From NCBI RefSeq assembly GCF_003115855.1, contig NZ_KZ819086.1:1-64000 (forward strand): a DNA stretch of 64,000 bases, written 5' to 3'. Origin of the DNA: Brenneria corticis (lineage in GTDB: Bacteria > Pseudomonadota > Gammaproteobacteria > Enterobacterales > Enterobacteriaceae). Below the pieces are notes generated by a model. That model saw only the letters and a program-made list of their open reading frames with translations, did no database searches and was not told the origin of the DNA. Of this stretch, positions 1 through 9,068 are shown piece by piece. A program made the position numbers and the translations under genes. Numbering within the stretch: the first letter of the stretch is position 1; each line of letters opens with the position of its first letter.

Positions 1-42
1 GTGTGGGGTCTCCCCATGTGAGAGTAGGGAACTGCCAGGCAT
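1..42 (+). rRNA. rrfD: 5S ribosomal RNA, 3' end only
   Basis: The first 42 bases are identical to the last 42 bases of the complete 5S gene at 188-307, ending in the same GCCAGGCAT. The gene is cut by the left edge of the window, so the 23S and 16S genes should lie just outside to the left. In E. coli rrnD the order 5S, thrV, second 5S is found, and the same order follows here. Confidence 0.95.
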
Positions 43-76
43 CAAATTATGTAGTATGCATCAAATAACTCGGTGC

Positions 77-152
77 GCTGATATGGCTCAGTTGGTAGAG
101 CGCACCCTTGGTAAGGGTGAGGTCCCCAGTTCGACTCTGGGTATCAGCACCA
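77..152 (+). tRNA. thrV: tRNA-Thr (anticodon GGT)
   Basis: A 76-nt cloverleaf: acceptor arm GCTGATA pairs with TATCAGC before an encoded ACCA end, the T arm contains GTTCGAC, and the anticodon loop TTGGTAA carries GGT at 110-112, which reads the ACC threonine codon. It sits between two 5S genes, as thrV does in the distal part of E. coli rrnD, and is expected to be processed from the rRNA precursor transcript. Confidence 0.97.
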
Positions 153-187
153 GATTTATGGGTTAACGTTTCGGTTTAAAAAGAATT

Positions 188-307
188 TGCCTGGCGGCGA
201 TAGCGCGGTGGTCCCACCTGACCCCATGCCGAACTCAGCAGTGAAACGCCGTAGCGCCGATGGTAGTGTGGGGTCTCCCCATGTGAGAGTAGGGAACTGC
301 CAGGCAT
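188..307 (+). rRNA. rrfF: 5S ribosomal RNA, second copy
   Basis: A complete 120-nt 5S rRNA starting TGCCTGGCGG and ending GCCAGGCAT, with complementary termini and the usual enterobacterial sequence throughout. Its 3' part is identical to the 5S fragment at 1-42. It is the second 5S gene of the operon, after tRNA-Thr, matching the rrfD-thrV-rrfF order of E. coli rrnD. The flanking genes pssA and patZ are those next to E. coli rrnG, so this operon combines an rrnG-like location with an rrnD-like distal end. Confidence 0.97.
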
Positions 308-319
308 CAAATAAAGTAA

Positions 320-350
320 GAAGCCTCATGCGAAAGCATGGGGCTTTTTG
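320..350 (+). terminator. rRNA operon terminator T1
   Basis: A hairpin AAGCCTCATGC-GAAA-GCATGGGGCTT followed by TTTTG, starting 12 nt after the 5S gene. The sequence after it (GTTGTTTGTCGGTGA, then AGTAGGACAAATCCGCCGGG) matches the region downstream of E. coli rrnB T1. Confidence 0.93.
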
Positions 351-398
351 CTTTATCTGTTGTTTGTCGGTGAGGTGATCTTTAGTAGGACAAATCCG

Positions 399-465
399 CC
401 GGGAGAGGATTTGAACGGTGCGCAGCACCGGCCCGAAGGGCGGCCCACAGGGACGTGGGCCGTAA
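399..465 (+). repeat. T1-T2 spacer module, also found upstream of emrR
   Basis: The spacer between the two terminators contains CCGGGAGAGG, GCGCAGCACCGGCCCG and GGGCGGCCCACAGGGA. The same blocks in the same order recur at 11050-11110. It resembles the segment after rrnB T1 in E. coli. It is non-coding; its role is unknown. Confidence 0.6.
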
Positions 466-486
466 ACTGTCAGGCTCAAACAGAAC

Positions 487-516
487 GAAAAACCCAGTCG
501 CAAGACTGGGCCTTGT
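487..516 (+). terminator. rRNA operon terminator T2
   Basis: A perfect 7-bp stem CCCAGTC-GCAA-GACTGGG at 493-510, followed by CCTTGTGTTTT. It gives the operon a tandem double terminator and also lies just beyond the 3' end of pssA on the other strand. Confidence 0.88.
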
Positions 517-557
517 GTTTTAGATAGGCTGTCTGTGTGCAGTAGTAGCTGGCAGTA

Positions 558-1913
558 TTAGAGAATACGGCTGATAAGCCGATCTATGCGGATACGGCGT
601 AAACGGCGGATAAGCTTTCTTACTTTTACCGGATATTGAGCGATGCTCTCCAGCTCCATATAGTTGGCTATCACGTGAGTATGAACCCTGATGCACTCCA
701 GTTCCCGCAGGCGCTGCGCCAGCAAGACCTGTTCAGGGTCATGAATGAGAATGGCGTTTTCCAGATCCAGGCGCCAGGCGCGGGGATTAAGGTTGTTTCC
801 GGTCAGTAGCTGCCATTTATCATCAATCCACATACCTTTCAAATGGAAACTGTTGTCGCCGTCTTTCCATAAGCGCACGACAAGCTGCTGGTTATCAATA
901 TAGCGCTGCAACCGGCTCAGAAACCGGCGCAGGTTGATTTCATAAAGATAAGGTAAGGCGCCGATGATTTTAAACGGCTGGTCTTCAGGTATATAAAAAT
1001 CATTCGCGGTTTTATCGCCGATAATGATTTCTATTTTCTTCCCTTGCCGTAATAACCGAATGATGTTCCTGACCAACAGGGCGGGCAGGTTGAAATAGGG
1101 CGTACACATCACCAGGTGATTATCCGTGCAATACATCAAGTGGTGGATGGTTTTATTCAGCGGGCTGTGTTTGCCTAATCCCACCAGCGGGGTAACGGTC
1201 AGTTGGTGGTTAACGTCGCCGCAGTCGGGTATACGATAGGTCGCCGTACGTAATGCCTGCCGAAATTGCCGGGTTTCATTTTTGATTTCCAGGCTTTTCG
1301 GCCGATCGCAGCGGTCCAACCGATGTATCGCCGGAGCGGTCAATAGATTTTGAATATATTGGACCATGGTATCGGCCAATATCGGGTTATGAATGATCTG
1401 ATAGCGGTCGTAGCGGTATTTATCGTGTTGATGCAGATAGACATCGTTCAGGCTTGCCCCGCTGTATATCACGGTATCGTCGGTGATAAAGCCTTTCAGA
1501 TGCAGAACGCCCAAGGCCTCACGCGTGTTGACCGGAACGCCGTAGATAGGAAATTGCGTATCGGCGTGTTGTTGCGCCATATCGCAATACCAGTCGGCAT
1601 TGGTATTTTCCGCCGCCGCGCCTATTCGTCCACGCTGCGCGCGATGCCAATCCACCAATATGCGGATATCAAGTTCGGGACGCTGCCGTTTAGCTTCATA
1701 TAACGCAGACAAAATCCCCCTGCCGGCGTCATCGTGCTCCAGATATAACGCCACCAGATAAATACGTTTTCTGGCATTCAGAATGGCATCTACCAGCGTG
1801 GTACGGAAGAGTTCAGGGGTATGAAGTGTCTGAACGTCATCACCTGTCTGAGGGATTTTGGGCAGTTGTGCAAGGTGTTGTTGGTATTTATTGCGTTTAA
1901 ATTTTGACAACAT
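558..1913 (-). CDS. pssA: CDP-diacylglycerol--serine O-phosphatidyltransferase
   Basis: Makes phosphatidylserine from CDP-diacylglycerol and serine, the first step to phosphatidylethanolamine. At 451 residues it has the length of E. coli PssA and starts with the same MLSKFKRNKYQQHLAQLP. It belongs to the phospholipase D superfamily and shows both half-sites: HLKGFITDD with a following GASLN, and HLKGMWIDD with a following GNNLN. No transmembrane segment is evident, fitting a peripheral ribosome- and membrane-associated enzyme. A GTG lies one codon upstream of the chosen ATG, and GAGAAG precedes both. It is followed by the rRNA terminators in opposite orientation and preceded by patZ, as in E. 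coli. Confidence 0.96.
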   Translation of the reverse strand: MLSKFKRNKYQQHLAQLPKIPQTGDDVQTLHTPELFRTTLVDAILNARKRIYLVALYLEHDDAGRGILSALYEAKRQRPELDIRILVDWHRAQRGRIGAAAENTNADWYCDMAQQHADTQFPIYGVPVNTREALGVLHLKGFITDDTVIYSGASLNDVYLHQHDKYRYDRYQIIHNPILADTMVQYIQNLLTAPAIHRLDRCDRPKSLEIKNETRQFRQALRTATYRIPDCGDVNHQLTVTPLVGLGKHSPLNKTIHHLMYCTDNHLVMCTPYFNLPALLVRNIIRLLRQGKKIEIIIGDKTANDFYIPEDQPFKIIGALPYLYEINLRRFLSRLQRYIDNQQLVVRLWKDGDNSFHLKGMWIDDKWQLLTGNNLNPRAWRLDLENAILIHDPEQVLLAQRLRELECIRVHTHVIANYMELESIAQYPVKVRKLIRRLRRIRIDRLISRIL

Positions 1914-2080
1914 CACAGTGCGTTTCTTCTCTCATCAGTGTATGACCCGTAGGTCACCATCAAAAGTTAAGGAATAGCCGAATCGGGCGATAATACCATT
2001 ACTTTCCTGCCGCTGTGAGCAAGTTTTGCCATTGATAGCCAGATCGTCTCTTGATGCGGGAGCTATATCACGTATGGTGA

Positions 2081-4729
2081 TTAATCTTTCAACGGGAATT
2101 CCAGTGTCACAATGCCCTCTTCCAACTGGACGTCGACCTTAAATCCCAGCTTTCTGGCCAGGGTAATCATCCCCTGATTATGCGGCATGGTGATGCCGTT
2201 CAGCCGTCCCAGCCCATGCGATCTCGCATAGCCGATCAGCTTTTCCAACAGGCGTCTGCCCAGGCCTAATCCTTTTAAATCGGAACGCACCAAAACGGCG
2301 AATTCGGCGCTGGTATTATCCGGATCGGAAATAGCGCGTGTGACGCCAATAATCTCCTCGCCCTCTTCCGACTGGCGTATGGCGACGAAAGCCATCTCCC
2401 GATCGTAGTCAATCTGGGTCATATTGGCTAAGTCTTCGTGATTGAATTCATTAATTTCGCTGAAATAACGATAATAGAGATCTTCCTTGGTGACCTTGGC
2501 GATGAACTTGCTCAGTAAGGGCTCATCTTCCGGCAGAATCGGACGGAACAGACAGGTCGAGTTATTTTTGAGCACAACGGTTTCTTCCAACTCCTGCGGA
2601 TAAGGCCGGATCGCCAGCCTTGATTGCGGATCGCCGCTAAACGGCGCCAGTTGCAGCGTGACATCCAGCAAGGTGAACTCATCCGCGGAAGCCAGCAGGG
2701 GATGGATATCCAGCCGGGTTATTTCCGGGCAATCGAGGATCAGGTTGGAAACCTGTACCAGCAACCGGCTGAGCGCCGGAATATCCAAAGGGCGCAGCGC
2801 GCTGCGGCCGCGGATTTTCCCTCCTTTAACCGCCTGTAACACCAGATAGCGGGCCAGCGTCATATTCAACGGCGGCAGCGCCACGGCGGCCTGTTTCTCC
2901 CGCCATTCAACGCCGCCTTCCCCCAGCATGATCAACGGCCCAAACACCGGATCTTGCTCGACGGCAATGCGCAGCTCCTGGGCGCCGGCGCGGTTTGCCA
3001 TGCCCTGAACCAGCACGCCGTGAATACGCGCCTGGGGATAGGTCTGTTTTACCCGATCGAGAACCGCATCCGTGGCCTGCTGCACTTCTCTGGCGGTGCG
3101 CAGGTAAAGCATGACGCCCTGAACTTCGGATTTATGAGGAATATCCGGCGATCGCAGCTTAATGGCGACCGGATAGCCAATTTGCTCGGCGATGTAGACC
3201 GCCTCGGTGCTGTCGTTGGCAATCCAGGTCGGCAGGGTGTTCAAGCCATAAGCCTGCAGAATTGGCTGGACTTCATGGGTATCCAGTTGGGTAACGCCGT
3301 CCGCCAGCGCCTGATGAATAAGCTTATGCGCCTCGCTGGCGTTGGCGGTCAAATCCTGCGGCAGCGCCGGGGTTTCCATCAGCTGTTTCTGGTTGCGCCG
3401 GTATTCGACGATGTGCATAAATGCCGTTACCGCCCCTTCCGGCGTGCGGTAGGTGGGAATGCCCGCTTCATTGAATAAACGCCGCGCTTCCTGTGACGAG
3501 AATTCACCGCACCAGTTTGTCAAAAGCGTAATGCGTTTGCCGCGCGGGTGTTGCTGAAAAAGCGTAATCAGCTGCGCGGCGCTTTCGGTTCCAGGCGCGG
3601 CGGCGCTGGGCGCGTAAATGATAAGCAGCGCATCGACGTCATGGCTATCCAGCAGAACGGAAACCGCGGCCTGATAGCATGCGGCTGTGGCGTCCTCACG
3701 CAGATTGAGCGGGTTGCCGATGGCGACGTGCGGCGGCAATTTATCCCGCAGCGCTTGCCGGGTGGTTTCGCTGAGCTCCGCCAGTTTGCCCTGTCTGCTC
3801 AGCAACTGATCGAGGGCCAGCGCCGCCGGGGACGCGCCGTTGCTGACCAGCAGCAAACGCTCGCCGCGCAGCGGACGCAGATGGCTGAGGGTTTCCACCG
3901 CCGAAAACAGTTCGTGGGTGTCATGCACCCGCAAGAGCCCCGCACGCTGGATGGCGGCGTCGTAGGCGGCGTCCAATCCTTGATGCTGGCCGCTGAGCAA
4001 TCGCTGCGCCTGCTGGCTGCGGCCGCTTTTTATCACCAGAATGGGTTTGTTTCTTGAGGCGCTGCGGGCGGCGGAAAGAAAACGGCGGGCGTCGCTGATA
4101 TGTTCGAGATGCAACAGAATGGCGCTGGTCTTGCCGTCACGGGCCAGAAAATCCAGCAGATCGTCAATATCGATGTCCAGGCTGTCGCCCAGGGCGATAA
4201 AGTAGGAGAAGCCGATACCCCGCTGCTGAGCCCAGTCCAGGATGGTGTTGGATACCGCTGCGGATTGAGAAATAAACGCCAGCTTGCCTTTCATAATGGG
4301 CACGGGAGAAAAACTGGCGTTAAGTCCCTGCCAGGGCGCGAGTAAACCCAGACTGTTCGGACCTAATAAACGCATGTTATAGCGCATGGCGCAGGCTTTT
4401 AACTCGCTGAATTGGGCGGGGGGCGCGGACAGGACGATAACGGTTTTACAGCCGCGCTGTCCGAGCGCTTCCAGCAGCGGCAGATTGCGCTCGGCGTTGG
4501 TGCAGATAACGGCAAGATCGGGCGTCATCGGCAGGCTGGCGACGTTCGGATAGGCCAGAACGCCGCAGACGGCCCGGTACTGCGGGGTGACGGGGAGCAC
4601 CGGTCCGCTGAAATTGCCGTCCAGCAGGTTACGCATCATCAGAAAGCCCGCCCGACCCGCTTTTTCCGAGGCGCCCAGAACGGCTATCGACTTGGGACGT
4701 AATAGTGCTTCCAATCCGCGCTGGCTCAT
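2081..4729 (-). CDS. patZ: protein lysine acetyltransferase, PatZ/Pka type
   Basis: GCN5-type enzyme that acetylates lysines of proteins such as acetyl-CoA synthetase using acetyl-CoA. At 882 residues it is close to the 886 of E. coli PatZ (YfiQ). Order of domains: an ADP-forming acyl-CoA synthetase-like CoA-binding fold (about 1-130, with GASEKAGRAG), succinyl-CoA ligase-like parts (about 140-450), an ATP-grasp region (about 480-700) and a C-terminal GNAT domain (about 725-882) with the acetyl-CoA loop LKGLGLGRRLL. Start is the ATG with AAAAGGG upstream. It lies between tapT and pssA as in E. coli, 151 bp from pssA's stop-side neighbour region and 32 bp after tapT. Confidence 0.95.
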   Translation of the reverse strand: MSQRGLEALLRPKSIAVLGASEKAGRAGFLMMRNLLDGNFSGPVLPVTPQYRAVCGVLAYPNVASLPMTPDLAVICTNAERNLPLLEALGQRGCKTVIVLSAPPAQFSELKACAMRYNMRLLGPNSLGLLAPWQGLNASFSPVPIMKGKLAFISQSAAVSNTILDWAQQRGIGFSYFIALGDSLDIDIDDLLDFLARDGKTSAILLHLEHISDARRFLSAARSASRNKPILVIKSGRSQQAQRLLSGQHQGLDAAYDAAIQRAGLLRVHDTHELFSAVETLSHLRPLRGERLLLVSNGASPAALALDQLLSRQGKLAELSETTRQALRDKLPPHVAIGNPLNLREDATAACYQAAVSVLLDSHDVDALLIIYAPSAAAPGTESAAQLITLFQQHPRGKRITLLTNWCGEFSSQEARRLFNEAGIPTYRTPEGAVTAFMHIVEYRRNQKQLMETPALPQDLTANASEAHKLIHQALADGVTQLDTHEVQPILQAYGLNTLPTWIANDSTEAVYIAEQIGYPVAIKLRSPDIPHKSEVQGVMLYLRTAREVQQATDAVLDRVKQTYPQARIHGVLVQGMANRAGAQELRIAVEQDPVFGPLIMLGEGGVEWREKQAAVALPPLNMTLARYLVLQAVKGGKIRGRSALRPLDIPALSRLLVQVSNLILDCPEITRLDIHPLLASADEFTLLDVTLQLAPFSGDPQSRLAIRPYPQELEETVVLKNNSTCLFRPILPEDEPLLSKFIAKVTKEDLYYRYFSEINEFNHEDLANMTQIDYDREMAFVAIRQSEEGEEIIGVTRAISDPDNTSAEFAVLVRSDLKGLGLGRRLLEKLIGYARSHGLGRLNGITMPHNQGMITLARKLGFKVDVQLEEGIVTLEFPLKD

Positions 4730-4761
4730 AAGTCACCCTTTTAGCAGAAGACTATTTGATA

Positions 4762-5478
4762 CTAAACGCTTTTCGCCGATCGTGCTGTGATGGCGGGTAG
4801 AATTTCCCGTACGCTATGGTGTGACTTGCCGGCCAGATAGCGCCTGCGGAAGCGATCGAAGTGGGCCGATAGCGCCTCCGCCGCGAGGTGGTCTCCGGCC
4901 TGCCCGAGCAGGGCGATGGCGATTTCAGCGGTGCAATGCTGCCCGGCGTTGCTGGCTTCCCGCAGCTGATAGCGGGAAAGTGCCTCGACGGTCAGCGACA
5001 GAATGGGCAATCCGTCGAGATAAGGGCTCTTGCGGAACATTTTCCGCGCTTCCGGCCAGGTGCCGTCAAGCAGGACAAACAGCGGCGGCTTCTCCAGCGG
5101 AAGAAGCCGTTGCAATACTTCGCGCCCCTGTTCTTCGCCATCCGCCAGAAAGACCAGATAGGGCTGATACGCCGGGTTTTTCACCGCGGCCAGCAACCGC
5201 GGGTCGGGGGCGGTGCGGGACCAGAGAAAGGCCTGCGTATCCGGCAGTATGTCGGCGATCAACCGCCCGGTATTGCTCGGCTTCATCGGCTCGGTATCAA
5301 ACATGACCAGACAGAAACGGCTGCGGGCATCCTGTGGCTGAATGGTATCGCACAGACAGCGTTTGCGCGGCAACAGACAGCGCTGACAGCGCACCACACG
5401 GCAGCCGCGGGCGCGGAACGGTTTGGTGGATTGCTCAAGACGCTGCTGACGCAGGCGAAGAACGGCGTTGTTAATCAT
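4762..5478 (-). CDS. tapT: tRNA-uridine aminocarboxypropyltransferase (DTW domain)
   Basis: DTW-domain protein of the YfiP/TapT family, which in E. coli transfers the aminocarboxypropyl group of S-adenosylmethionine to uridine 47 of some tRNAs (acp3U). The 238 residues show an N-terminal cysteine cluster CQRCLLPRKRCLC, probably metal binding, and the family signature LLDGTWPEARKM near the middle. It is 32 bp upstream of patZ on the same strand and probably co-transcribed with it, as the order trxC, tapT, patZ suggests. The start is the ATG at 5478; no strong ribosome site decides it. Confidence 0.92.
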   Translation of the reverse strand: MINNAVLRLRQQRLEQSTKPFRARGCRVVRCQRCLLPRKRCLCDTIQPQDARSRFCLVMFDTEPMKPSNTGRLIADILPDTQAFLWSRTAPDPRLLAAVKNPAYQPYLVFLADGEEQGREVLQRLLPLEKPPLFVLLDGTWPEARKMFRKSPYLDGLPILSLTVEALSRYQLREASNAGQHCTAEIAIALLGQAGDHLAAEALSAHFDRFRRRYLAGKSHHSVREILPAITARSAKSV

Positions 5479-5592
5479 GGGGTCTTGGGATCATAAAATT
5501 CAGCCAGGGACCTGTGCCAACTGCGGTTGCCGGGAATATTGATAAGCACGGGCTCGGAAAGGCGCCATTCTAATCGATATCCGGCCTGACCA

Positions 5593-5618
5593 AAAGACCC
5601 GGGGCGGAACACCCCGGG
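5593..5618 (-). terminator. hairpin downstream of trxC
   Basis: CCCGGGG and CCCCGGG form a 7-bp GC stem just after the trxC stop codon; on the minus strand TCTTTT follows. This fits a rho-independent terminator for trxC. Confidence 0.65.
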
Positions 5619-5626
5619 CTTCGGGG

Positions 5627-6046
5627 CTACAGCGACTCATCCAGCCAGCTTTCGAAAGGCGCTTTAGGCAGCGCGCCGTTGAGCATATCGAGCAGCTTTC
5701 CTTGTTTAAACAGCATCAGCGTGGGGATGGTACGAATACGGAAACGGGCGCTCAGCGCGGGCTCTGATTCTGTATTAACCTTAACAAAGCGTATTTTTTC
5801 ACCGCGCTCCTGTGCGACACTGGCGAATATCGGCGCAAAGTTGACGCAGGGGCCGCACCACGGCGCCCAGAAGTCGACGACAACGGGCAGATCGTCCTGC
5901 AGCAGTTTATCCAGTGTTTCTTCGGTGGCATTGATAACCTCGCCGGTAAACAGGGGGTCGCCGCAGCGGCCGCATTTGGCGTGGTCGTTGGCGCGTTCTT
6001 CGGGCAAGCGGTTGGTGGTGTGGCAAGATGCACATACCGTATTCAT
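5627..6046 (-). CDS. trxC: thioredoxin 2
   Basis: Cytoplasmic thiol-disulfide reductase. The 139 residues match E. coli Trx2: an N-terminal zinc finger with four cysteines (C5, C8, C25, C28) followed by a thioredoxin domain with the active site WCGPC at residues 63-67 and the cis-proline segment IRTIPTLMLF. In E. coli the gene is induced by OxyR under peroxide stress. It is divergent from yfiF across 267 bp; I did not find an OxyR site I would defend there. It is followed by a GC hairpin and then tapT. Confidence 0.96.
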   Translation of the reverse strand: MNTVCASCHTTNRLPEERANDHAKCGRCGDPLFTGEVINATEETLDKLLQDDLPVVVDFWAPWCGPCVNFAPIFASVAQERGEKIRFVKVNTESEPALSARFRIRTIPTLMLFKQGKLLDMLNGALPKAPFESWLDESL

Positions 6047-6313
6047 AACGAGGCCTCAGATAAAAAGTGCTAAAAGTATGCCGTTGATGAAAACGGTTGC
6101 GGGCAGGCAATCTGATGTCAACAGCGTGTTAAAGAATGAGCGTTAGTTAAATAATGTGTTACTTGATGGTTGATTAATTATCGCGGCCAGGTAGGTAGGC
6201 AACAAGGTGGTTTGCTCAATAGCTATGATAGTTTTTGGCTTTTTCCACAAGCCGGTAGCTAAGCGAGTGTACATAAGGTAATCTTCGCGCCCAGCGCGTA
6301 GGTGGAGAGAACG

Positions 6314-7471
6314 ATGAGCGATTCATTTAATAGTAAAAGCGGCAAAGTCCGCGTGATGTACGTCCGCAGCGATGATGAGGGCGAAAAAGAGAATAAAAAC
6401 AAGCGTCCGGCTGATAAAGATCGTCGCAGTGAGAGCGGGCGCGGCCAGCGTGAAGGCGCCGGCGCGCGGAATAATCGCGATAAGCCGCAGAACCCGCGCG
6501 ACAAGAATCCGCGTCATGCCCGTGAGAATCCCCCCCGTGAAGGCGAGGGGCGTGAAAAAAGCCCCTGGGGCAACCGTAACGATCGCGGCGGCGAGCGGCC
6601 GCATCGCCCGCGCGGCGAGGAAAGCGGCGCTTATGATTCGCCATGGAAAACGGTTTCCCGCGCGCCGGGCGAAGGCGATGAGCCCGATCATGGCGGTATC
6701 AGCGGTAAAAGCCAGATAGATCCGGCGCAGATTCGCCGTCAGCGTCAGGAAGAAACGCGGGTGTACGGGGAAAATGCCTGCCATGCGCTGTTTAAAAGCC
6801 GCCCGGAGGCGATTGTCCGCGCCTGGTTTTTGCAGGAGGTTACGCCGCGTTTTCGTGAAGCGCTGCGCTGGATGGCGGCTAACCGCAAGGCCTACCACGT
6901 GGTTGAAGATGATGAGCTGATCAAAGCCTCGGGCACGGAGCATCACGGCGGCGTCTGTTTCCTGATTAAAAAGCGTCAGGGATTGGATGTGCGCGAGTAC
7001 CTGCAAACGGCCGGAGAGCGCGATTGCGTACTGGCATTGGAAGAGATTGGCAATCCGCACAATCTCGGCGGCATTATGCGCAGCTGCGCGCATTTCGGCG
7101 TGAACGGCGTACTGGTGCAGGATGCGGCGGCGCTGGAGTCCGGGGCGGCGGTGCGTACGGCGGAAGGCGGGGCTGAGCATGTTAAAGCCATCAACGCCGA
7201 TGATTTCCTTTCCGTGCTGGCCGAGTTCCGTAACGCCGGCTATACCATCGTGACCACCTCCAGTCACAAAGGAACGCCATTATCGAAAACCGCCTTCCCG
7301 GCCAAAATCGTGATTGTACTGGGGCAGGAGGGCGACGGCCTGTCGGACAGCGCCTGGCAACAGGGCGACGTCAAGATCTCCATCGACGGCACCGGCAGGG
7401 TTGAAAGCCTGAACATTTCAGTGGCGACGGGGATTCTGCTGTCTGAATGGTGGCGGCAGAATAAGACCTGA
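6314..7471 (+). CDS. yfiF: SpoU-family tRNA/rRNA 2'-O-methyltransferase YfiF
   Basis: SPOUT-class RNA ribose methyltransferase. The 385 residues hold a basic, low-complexity N-terminal half (about 20-135, rich in Arg, Lys, Gly, Glu and Asn), a SpoU substrate-binding domain (about 145-215) and a catalytic SpoU domain with LEEIGNPHNLGGIMRSCAHFG, LGQEGDGLS and VESLNISVATGILLSEW, the three family motifs. E. coli YfiF is 345 residues, so the disordered part is longer here. A GTG 12 nt upstream is in frame, but the ATG is chosen because GGAGAG is well placed and the protein then starts MSDSFNSKSGK as in relatives. The exact RNA target is not shown by the sequence. Confidence 0.92.
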   Translation: MSDSFNSKSGKVRVMYVRSDDEGEKENKNKRPADKDRRSESGRGQREGAGARNNRDKPQNPRDKNPRHARENPPREGEGREKSPWGNRNDRGGERPHRPRGEESGAYDSPWKTVSRAPGEGDEPDHGGISGKSQIDPAQIRRQRQEETRVYGENACHALFKSRPEAIVRAWFLQEVTPRFREALRWMAANRKAYHVVEDDELIKASGTEHHGGVCFLIKKRQGLDVREYLQTAGERDCVLALEEIGNPHNLGGIMRSCAHFGVNGVLVQDAAALESGAAVRTAEGGAEHVKAINADDFLSVLAEFRNAGYTIVTTSSHKGTPLSKTAFPAKIVIVLGQEGDGLSDSAWQQGDVKISIDGTGRVESLNISVATGILLSEWWRQNKT

Positions 7472-7480
7472 TCCGCATAA

Positions 7481-7515
7481 AAAGAAAAGGTGGCCGCGCC
7501 ACCTTTTCTTTTTTC
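7481..7515. terminator. bidirectional terminator between yfiF and emrB
   Basis: AAGAAAAGGTGGC-CGC-GCCACCTTTTCTT is a long perfect stem flanked by A-rich and T-rich arms, so it can end both the rightward yfiF and the leftward emrB transcripts. Confidence 0.93.
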
Positions 7516-7518
7516 CGC

Positions 7519-9051
7519 TTAGTGCGCGCCGCCGCCGCCTCCCGAGGTGAACGGCGGGCGGGCAAACCACACCAGCACCAGCAGCACCAGGAATACCCCC
7601 GCCGCCGCCCAGAAAATCTCATTGGCGGAAATAATCAGCCCCTGCGCGGTAATCTCCTGCGCAATATACGCCGACGCCTGCGACTGGCTCATTCCCATCG
7701 CCTGTAGCTGCTGATAGGTTTCCTGCGCCAGCGGATTATAAGGCGTCACCGACTCCGTCAGGTGGGCGTGGTGTAGTGATTCCCGCTGCGTCCACAGTGT
7801 TGTGGTGATGGACGTGCCGATAGAGCCCGCCAATGTGCGGGTAAAATTGGACAGGCTGGACGCCGCCGCCATACGCTCCGGCGGCAGGCCCGAGAGCGTG
7901 ATGGTGGTCAGCGGCATAAAGAAACAGGCCACGGCAAACCCCTGCACGAACTGCGGCCACGCGGAGGCGCCGAAGTCCATCCCCGGCTCAAAGGTGTAGG
8001 CGCGCCAGTAAAAACAGACGGCATACATAATGAAGCTGAAGGTGACCAGCTGGCGCATATCCAGACGCGGCGCGAAGCGACCGATAATCGGCGACAATAT
8101 CACCGGCATCAGGCCGACGGGCGCGGAAGCCAGACCTGCCCAGGTCGCGGTGTAGCCGTATACCTCCTGCAATAATTGCGGCAGCAGAACGATGGCGCCG
8201 AAATAGAACATGTAGGCCAGGCTGATACATAAACAGCCAATGGTGAAATTGCGGGATTTAAACAGCGACAAATCCACCACCGGGTGGTCGTCGGTCAACT
8301 CCCAGACGATTAAAAACGCCAGTGCGATGACGGCCACCACGGTAAGAACGACGATCTCGCTGGAGTTGAACCAGTCCAGCTCCTTGCCCCGGTCAAGCAT
8401 CATCTGGAGGCTGCCGATGCCGACGACCAGCAATACCAGGCCAATGGTGTCGATGGGTTTGATTTCCGTCTTGGTTTCCCGTCCGCGCAGCGTCTGCAGG
8501 GTGATGACCACCACCGCCACCCCCAGCGGGACGTTGATAAAGAATATCCAGCCCCAGTGGTAGTTATCGCTAATCCAGCCCCCCAGAATCGGCCCGCAAA
8601 TCGGGGCGACCACCACGGTCATCGACCAAAGCGCCAGCGCGATGCTCCGCTTGGCGGGAGGGTAGTTGTTCAGCAGCAGGCTCTGTGACAGCGGGATCAG
8701 CGGTCCGGCGACGATCCCCTGCAGCACGCGGGCAAAAATCAGCATCTCCAGACTGGTGGACACGCCGCACAGCCAGGAGGTGAAAGCGAACAGCGCGGTA
8801 GACAGCAGGAACAGGCGAACTTCCCCAAAGCGTTTGGCCAGCCAGCCGGTGATGGGGATGGAGATGGCGTTGGCGACCCCGAACGAGGTGATGACCCAGG
8901 TGCCCTGCGAGTTGGAGGCGCCCAGGTTACCGGCGATGGTCGGAATGGCGACGTTGGCGATGGTGGAGTCCAGCACCTGCATAAACGTGGCCAATGACAG
9001 GGCAACGGTCATCCAGGCCAGGCTGGCGCCTTTAAGCGGTTTTCTCTGCAC
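7519..9051 (-). CDS. emrB: multidrug efflux MFS permease EmrB
   Basis: Inner-membrane proton-driven drug exporter of the DHA2 (14-helix) major facilitator family; with EmrA and TolC it expels uncouplers and hydrophobic drugs. The 510 residues are nearly those of E. coli EmrB (512) from FMQVLDSTIANVAIPTI near the N-terminus, through motif A-like GWLAKRFGEVRL and motif C GPILGGWISD, to the glycine-rich end GGGGGAH. It is the last gene of emrRAB, 17 bp after emrA, and ends at a strong terminator. Confidence 0.97.
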   Translation of the reverse strand: MQRKPLKGASLAWMTVALSLATFMQVLDSTIANVAIPTIAGNLGASNSQGTWVITSFGVANAISIPITGWLAKRFGEVRLFLLSTALFAFTSWLCGVSTSLEMLIFARVLQGIVAGPLIPLSQSLLLNNYPPAKRSIALALWSMTVVVAPICGPILGGWISDNYHWGWIFFINVPLGVAVVVITLQTLRGRETKTEIKPIDTIGLVLLVVGIGSLQMMLDRGKELDWFNSSEIVVLTVVAVIALAFLIVWELTDDHPVVDLSLFKSRNFTIGCLCISLAYMFYFGAIVLLPQLLQEVYGYTATWAGLASAPVGLMPVILSPIIGRFAPRLDMRQLVTFSFIMYAVCFYWRAYTFEPGMDFGASAWPQFVQGFAVACFFMPLTTITLSGLPPERMAAASSLSNFTRTLAGSIGTSITTTLWTQRESLHHAHLTESVTPYNPLAQETYQQLQAMGMSQSQASAYIAQEITAQGLIISANEIFWAAAGVFLVLLVLVWFARPPFTSGGGGGAH

Positions 9052-9068
9052 GCTTCTCTCCTGACAGA

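Noticed and set aside
77..152. tRNA-Thr as an integration site for a genomic island
   Set aside because: No integrase and no partial duplicate of the tRNA 3' end was seen in the window.
6047..6313. OxyR site between trxC and yfiF
   Set aside because: ATAGCTATGATAG near 6220 hints at part of the pattern, but the spaced half-sites do not line up well enough.
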